Shown: positions 7,095-10,802 of the stretch, piece by piece
Position numbering within the stretch: position 1 is the stretch's first letter
Layout of the letters: every line of letters begins with the position of its first letter
From: Firmicutes bacterium UBA3932
Lineage (GTDB): Bacteria; Bacillota; Clostridia; Peptostreptococcales; Anaerovoracaceae
Assembly (NCBI GenBank): GCA_002385825.1
Contig: DGEG01000145.1
Span: 1-10,802 of the forward strand
Length of the DNA stretch: 10,802 nucleotides
Direction: 5' to 3'
The notes under the pieces: generated by a model
Told to the model about the DNA's origin: nothing
What the model saw: only the letters and a program-made list of their open reading frames with translations
The model's database searches: none
Translations under genes and position numbers: made by a program

Positions 7095-7146
7095 GATAAG
7101 GACAGACCCTTTGAATGAGAATTCACTCACCGGGTCTGTCCTTGTC
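7095..7146. repeat. Long interrupted inverted repeat, terminator-like or REP-like
   Basis: AAGGACAGACCC (7098-7109) and its exact reverse complement GGGTCTGTCCTT (7132-7143) form a perfect 12-bp stem around a 22-base loop. Including the outer GAT/GTC triplets, the arms reach 15 bases with one mismatch, which is a G-U pair in plus-strand RNA only. It sits between the OPT transporter and peptidase genes. On the minus strand, the direction of transcription, no run of U follows the stem, so it is not a canonical intrinsic terminator. It could attenuate, stabilise the upstream mRNA, or be a dispersed palindromic element. It occurs once in this window. Confidence 0.8.
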
Positions 7147-7157
7147 GTTTAAATATC

Positions 7158-8810
7158 TTAAAGCGCTTGCATGATTCGGATGGCTTGAATTAAAGCAATA
7201 ATGACGCCGACCACTGCTTCACCGCCCAAAAGGCCTGCTGCAATAATCTGGCCGTTTCCGACCTTTTCATAATTAGGTGCAGCTTTCATAACGATGAACC
7301 GCAAAGCACCTCCTATAAAAGCTGTCATGGAAAGATAGAAAGGCAGGTAAACGCCAAGCCCTAAAGTCATTACAGGGAAATTGACGATATAGAGTATTAT
7401 AGCCGCTATCAATCCGATGAGAAATGCGGGCATATGGGAAATTCCGCCTACCATTGCAGCTACAGCGCTGGCCTGAGGTGCCGGGAACATATCCGGGTTA
7501 CCGAAGGCAGACGGTCCATAAGCCTTCATTATGACTAAAAGAACGATTACAGAAACAAAACCTCCTATAATGCCGCCGATTACTTCACCCAGCCATTGGG
7601 CTTTCGGATCGGATTTAAGTATGTACCCTGCCTTAAAGTCGTTCATTACGTCTCCGACAAGTCCGCAGGCAACGGCTACGATAGCAGCAACAAAGAAGGC
7701 CTCAGTCTGTCCGATGCTGGATACAGCCTTGGTGGCAATGAGCACTATGATTCCGAATATCTCCATAGGATTGATGCCCGTCTGGCCTACGCATTGAGAA
7801 GACATGGCAGTGGCAAGCCATACACCGATAATTGTGCAAATGGACGCCACTATGCCCATGTCAGCCAGAACTGTGAAGATAAAGGCCAAAATTACCATTG
7901 CGATGGGAGCCCAGCGGAGCGGGATCACGCCTCCCCCAACGCTGCCCTTGCTGAACATGGGGCCAAAGATCTCTTTCGCCTTGGGCAAAATTCCCTTGAC
8001 AACGATACCGATACCGGTTCCCACCATGAGACCGATTCCTAGTGAAGATTTAATGCTTGCAGCGGTGGCAGCATCCCAAATCCCTGCTACCTGTCCTCCG
8101 ATGAGAATACCGAAATCACCGATGATAGCGCCGAGGAACCATACGCCGATAAATACCGGGCCGATGATATATCCTACGGCAATCAGCATTAACGAAAGCC
8201 ACATGCCACCTAAGGAGCCATAAGGCATCATCCTCTTAAACCATACAACGCCGGCTCCAAAGGTTCCAAACCAGTCTCGCAGAACCGTGAATACAGCAGC
8301 TACACCCAGGGATGCAAACAGGGTTCCTGCCTTTTTTCCGCCTTCGTCCCCGACGATTAACGTGTCGGCAGCGGCCTGCCCCATGGGATATGGAAGCTCT
8401 TTGAATTCAATAAAATATTTTCGTATCAGTGCAGTAAAAATCAAGCCTAAAAGTACGCCGCCGAGAGTGATAACGAACAACGCCAGGATACTGACTTCCG
8501 CATCAGGCTTCAGCATCCAGATGCCGGGTAACGTAAAAGCTAAGCCTCCTGCAACCATGGCACCTGCAGACATGGCGGTATGGGTCACATTGATTTCGTT
8601 GATATTTGTATTCCCCAGTGCTTTCAATGAGAACATGGAAACCAATGCAACGAACATGATGGGCCAGGGCAAAGCGCCAAGCTTCAACGCTACGAACATA
8701 GAGCTCATCGTAAGAATGATGGCCCCGATTGCGCCGATAATCATGCTGCGTACTGTAAATTGCTCGCTGAATGACGAAGCATACTTTACAGTTTTCTGTT
8801 CTTCTGCCAT
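7158..8810 (-). CDS. OPT family oligopeptide/metal-chelate transporter
   Basis: This 550-residue membrane protein has about 14 or more hydrophobic segments from residue 21 to the end, matching the OPT superfamily, secondary importers of oligopeptides or iron and other metal chelates. Diagnostic segments include the N-terminal FTVRSMIIGAIGAIILTMSS, ELPYPMGQAAADTLIVGDEGG (138-158), GQTGINPMEIFG (342-353) and GDVMNDFKAGYILKSDPKAQ (386-405). Its length fits the bacterial clade, shorter than fungal and plant members. AAGGAGG lies 10 bases before the start and directly abuts the panE stop codon, so it is probably cotranscribed with panB-panE. The following gene encodes a P1 peptidase, which suits uptake of a peptide or amide followed by cleavage inside the cell; this pairing is inference. 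The substrate cannot be read from the sequence. Confidence 0.92.
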   Translation of the reverse strand: MAEEQKTVKYASSFSEQFTVRSMIIGAIGAIILTMSSMFVALKLGALPWPIMFVALVSMFSLKALGNTNINEINVTHTAMSAGAMVAGGLAFTLPGIWMLKPDAEVSILALFVITLGGVLLGLIFTALIRKYFIEFKELPYPMGQAAADTLIVGDEGGKKAGTLFASLGVAAVFTVLRDWFGTFGAGVVWFKRMMPYGSLGGMWLSLMLIAVGYIIGPVFIGVWFLGAIIGDFGILIGGQVAGIWDAATAASIKSSLGIGLMVGTGIGIVVKGILPKAKEIFGPMFSKGSVGGGVIPLRWAPIAMVILAFIFTVLADMGIVASICTIIGVWLATAMSSQCVGQTGINPMEIFGIIVLIATKAVSSIGQTEAFFVAAIVAVACGLVGDVMNDFKAGYILKSDPKAQWLGEVIGGIIGGFVSVIVLLVIMKAYGPSAFGNPDMFPAPQASAVAAMVGGISHMPAFLIGLIAAIILYIVNFPVMTLGLGVYLPFYLSMTAFIGGALRFIVMKAAPNYEKVGNGQIIAAGLLGGEAVVGVIIALIQAIRIMQAL

Positions 8811-8827
8811 AGCTTACTTCCCTCCTT

Positions 8828-9757
8828 TTAATCAGTTTTTATATATCTTTGCTTATAAAGGATCAGGTTCGTCAGTACCGAGTTTACCGGCGTCGTAATC
8901 CCGAGACTGCGCCCCTCCCTGCAAACCGCTCCGTTGATCATTTCAATTTCAGTCTTTTTGCGATTGAGAATATCCTGCAACATAGATGACTTATTGGCTG
9001 CAGTAGCCTTGCATACATCCTTTGTATGTGAGACGGGATCCTCGTATTGCAAGCAGATTCCTTTTGCAAGGGCCACCTGATGAGCTTCCTCCACCGCCGC
9101 TTCCAACAATGCTTCCAGTTCCGGATAATCCAACAGTTGGCCATTGTGAAGCCCCGTAATAGCAGTGAGCGCATTGATGCCTACGTTGACTAACAATTTG
9201 TCCCAGATAAGTCCCATTACATTATCTGAGACTTCCGTTTCGAGCCCGACAGAGGACATCATATCGGCGAGTCGGACCAGGCGGTCCGTTATATCTCCTG
9301 TCAGTTCTCCGATAACCGTCTTTCCTGCACCCGCATGGCGTATTCTTCCCGGTCCCAACATGGTTGCTCCATGGGCAGTGGTTCCGGCAATAATATTTTT
9401 ATCACCCAATTCGGCCTCGATCAGCTCAACGTTACCAAGGCCGTTCTGAAGGGTGAGCACGATTGTATGCGCACCGAAAATACTCCTGTTGGACCGAACC
9501 GCTTCTCCGGTCATGGTGGATTTTACGAAAACTATAGCCAAATCACAAGGGCCGACGTCCTCGGCTTTGGACACCGCCCTGACCTTCTTATAGTTTATCA
9601 GTTTGCCGTCCTCTTCCATAAAAAGGCCATGATCATTGATCGCCTTAACATGCTCTTCCCACACATCCACCAGAAGAACCTGGTTTCTGTCCGACTCCGA
9701 CAATTTGGCTCCATAGAGGCATCCCATGGCGCCGGCACCAATGATGGCAATTTTCAT
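8828..9757 (-). CDS. panE: 2-dehydropantoate 2-reductase (ketopantoate reductase)
   Basis: The 309-residue protein is full length for PanE/ApbA, which reduces 2-dehydropantoate (ketopantoate) to pantoate with NADPH, the second step of pantothenate synthesis. The N-terminal nucleotide-binding motif GAGAMGCLYG is at residues 7-16. LTLQNGLGN at 101-109 carries the conserved asparagine (N105). In the helical C-terminal domain, IWDKLLVNVGINALTAITG (184-202) holds the catalytic lysine K187, SSML (257-260) the substrate-binding serine, and TEIEMINGAV (269-278) the catalytic glutamate E270; assignments follow alignment by eye with the E. coli enzyme. The panB stop is one base before this ATG, so translation is probably coupled; GAGG about 11 bases upstream lies within the end of panB. 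Order is panB, panE, then the OPT transporter 17 bases on. Because ApbA-like reductases vary in substrate, the panB neighbour is important support. Confidence 0.95.
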   Translation of the reverse strand: MKIAIIGAGAMGCLYGAKLSESDRNQVLLVDVWEEHVKAINDHGLFMEEDGKLINYKKVRAVSKAEDVGPCDLAIVFVKSTMTGEAVRSNRSIFGAHTIVLTLQNGLGNVELIEAELGDKNIIAGTTAHGATMLGPGRIRHAGAGKTVIGELTGDITDRLVRLADMMSSVGLETEVSDNVMGLIWDKLLVNVGINALTAITGLHNGQLLDYPELEALLEAAVEEAHQVALAKGICLQYEDPVSHTKDVCKATAANKSSMLQDILNRKKTEIEMINGAVCREGRSLGITTPVNSVLTNLILYKQRYIKTD

Positions 9758-9758
9758 A

Positions 9759-10589
9759 TCAATACAACCTCTTTAGCTCTTCCTCCGACACTCCTCCAAA
9801 GGTGTGTTTCTCTTCCGGGAAAGCGCCGGATTTCACATCCTCTTTGTATTCTTCCAAAGCCTTGGTTATCTCAGAGCCCAGATTCCTGTACTGTTTAACA
9901 AATTTGGGAACGAATTTTTCAAACAAACCCATCATATCGTGGAACACCATAACCTGGCCGTCCGTATACCTGCCGGCACCTATACCGATGGTGGGTATAT
10001 CAAGTTTTTCCGTGATCAGTTTGCCAAGCTGTTCGGGTATGCACTCCAGGACGATGCTGAAGGCACCCGCTTCCTGCAATGCCAGCGCATCTTCCAGGAC
10101 GTCCTTTGCAGCCTCTCCTTTGCCCTGAACTTTAAATCCGCCTAACTTTGATACGGTCTGAGGTGTAAGCCCGATATGTGCCATAACCGGAACTCCTGCA
10201 TCAACGATGGCCTTTACCGTGTCAGCCACTTCTTTTCCGCCTTCCAGTTTAACCACATCACATCGTCCTTCCTTCAGCAGACGGGCGGCATTATGAACTG
10301 CTTGCTTCTTCGATTCATTGTAAGATCCAAAGGGCATATCTCCGACAATCAAACAGCTGGGTGCACCCTTCACAACCGGTTTAATGTGGTGAATCATCTG
10401 ATCCATCGTACAGGATACAGTGGAGTCATCTCCGAGAACCGCCATCATCAGTGAATCTCCCACCAAGATGATTTCAATGCCGGCTTTTTCTACCATACAA
10501 GCTGTAGGATAATCGTAAGCGGTAACCATGGAAATCTTCTCTCCGCGATCCTTCATTTCCTGAATTTTCAATGTGGTTATCTTTGCCAT
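9759..10589 (-). CDS. panB: 3-methyl-2-oxobutanoate hydroxymethyltransferase (ketopantoate hydroxymethyltransferase)
   Basis: This 276-residue protein is the usual length of PanB, a cytosolic barrel enzyme that adds a hydroxymethyl group from 5,10-methylene-tetrahydrofolate to 2-ketoisovalerate, the first committed step to pantothenate. Seen are MVTAYDYPTA (21-30), GDSL (44-47, metal ligand D45), GDMPFGSY (83-90, D84), VKLEGG (113-118, K114 and E116), HIGLTPQ (138-144), ECIP (182-185, catalytic E182) and GIGAG (202-206). The loop after GDSL reads MMAVLGDDSTVSCT, whereas common PanB sequences have GM with a later PVT, so this copy is somewhat divergent near the active site. GGAGG lies about 9 bases before the start. 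The gene is 42 bases downstream of formate--THF ligase, with no terminator seen between, and is one base from panE. No panC or panD is in the window. Confidence 0.95.
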   Translation of the reverse strand: MAKITTLKIQEMKDRGEKISMVTAYDYPTACMVEKAGIEIILVGDSLMMAVLGDDSTVSCTMDQMIHHIKPVVKGAPSCLIVGDMPFGSYNESKKQAVHNAARLLKEGRCDVVKLEGGKEVADTVKAIVDAGVPVMAHIGLTPQTVSKLGGFKVQGKGEAAKDVLEDALALQEAGAFSIVLECIPEQLGKLITEKLDIPTIGIGAGRYTDGQVMVFHDMMGLFEKFVPKFVKQYRNLGSEITKALEEYKEDVKSGAFPEEKHTFGGVSEEELKRLY

Positions 10590-10631
10590 TTCCTCTTCCC
10601 TCCCGCATCTCTTATATTTATTGTTTTAAAT

Positions 10632-10802
10632 CTAAAATAGACCGGAAATTCTGCCCGTGTTATCCACGTCGATGGACTCGGCAGCAGGCACTTTCGGCAG
10701 TCCCGGCATTGTCATGATATCCCCTGTGAGCACCACGACGAAACCAGCACCCGCAGACACTTTTACATTCCTGACCGTCTGCTTAATGATAACGCCCGGA
10801 TT
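10632..10802 (-). CDS. fhs: Formate--tetrahydrofolate ligase, C-terminal end only
   Basis: Only the last 56 codons and the stop (TAG at 10634-10632) are in the window; the gene enters from the right edge. The translation includes NPGVIIKQTVRNVKVSAG, GFVVVLTGDIMTMPGLPK, VPAAESIDVD and a final GRISGLF, a close match to the highly conserved C-terminus of formyltetrahydrofolate synthetase. The enzyme joins formate to tetrahydrofolate with ATP, giving 10-formyl-THF, and is abundant in acetogenic, purinolytic and amino-acid-fermenting Clostridia. Derived methylene-THF is the co-substrate of PanB, encoded 42 bases downstream in the same direction. The 42-base gap is AT-rich, with a weak TATAAG but no convincing promoter and no hairpin, so read-through into panB is plausible. 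Confidence 0.95.
   Translation of the reverse strand, partial: NPGVIIKQTVRNVKVSAGAGFVVVLTGDIMTMPGLPKVPAAESIDVDNTGRISGLF

Noticed and set aside
7095..7146. A CRISPR or transposon terminal repeat reading of the palindrome
   Set aside because: There is only one copy, no direct repeats flank it, and no transposase or cas gene is in the window.
8287..8898. A 203-codon plus-strand open frame opposite the OPT transporter gene
   Set aside because: It is rich in Pro, Ser, Asn and Met, as expected of the antisense of a membrane protein gene, shows no recognisable domain, and mostly mirrors a gene with clear family motifs.
9335..9898. A 187-codon plus-strand open frame opposite panE and panB
   Set aside because: It spans the junction of two well-supported genes on the other strand and has no motif or convincing ribosome binding site.
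10590..10631. A promoter or riboswitch ahead of panB
   Set aside because: The 42-base gap is too short for a known riboswitch, and the only -10-like sequence (TATAAG) has no acceptable -35.

Overview
The window reads as ordinary chromosome of an anaerobic Gram-positive bacterium, most likely a member of the Clostridia (inference). Supporting signs are strong AGGAGG-type ribosome binding sites, a formate--tetrahydrofolate ligase C-terminus, a polA-coaE pair, a small ECF sigma factor followed by a membrane-anchored partner, and an OPT-family transporter of prokaryotic type. There is no sign of phage, insertion sequence, CRISPR array, tRNA or rRNA. Coding density is very high; no gap reaches 100 bases.

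Left block (1-5204, all on the minus strand, read from right to left): an ECF sigma factor, a single-pass membrane protein that is probably its anti-sigma factor, DNA polymerase I, dephospho-CoA kinase, and the N-terminus of a family 5 solute-binding lipoprotein that runs off the left edge. The genes are tightly packed, with an unusual 101-nt out-of-frame overlap between the putative anti-sigma gene and polA and an 8-nt overlap between coaE and the lipoprotein gene. They look like one transcription unit starting at a good sigma-A-type promoter near 5252-5280.

Middle (5205-6095): a 78-nt divergent intergenic region with two interleaved promoters separates the sigma operon from a plus-strand PHP-family phosphoesterase of the histidinol-phosphatase (HisJ) type. 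That gene is the only one on the plus strand and converges, with a 16-nt gap, on the next gene.

Right block (6112-10802, minus strand, read from right to left): the C-terminus of formate--tetrahydrofolate ligase, panB, panE, an OPT-family transporter, a 52-nt interrupted inverted repeat, and a P1/S58-family peptidase. panB and panE carry out the first two steps from 2-ketoisovalerate to pantoate. Formate--THF ligase feeds the folate one-carbon pool that PanB draws on, and coaE at the other end of the window performs the last step of CoA synthesis. The transporter and peptidase together suggest uptake and hydrolysis of peptides or related amides.

I see no clear-cut new system. The points most worth a second look are the long anti-sigma/polA overlap, the putative anti-sigma factor lacking a zinc-binding motif, the interleaved divergent promoters lying in an inverted repeat, and the REP-like palindrome between the transporter and peptidase genes.
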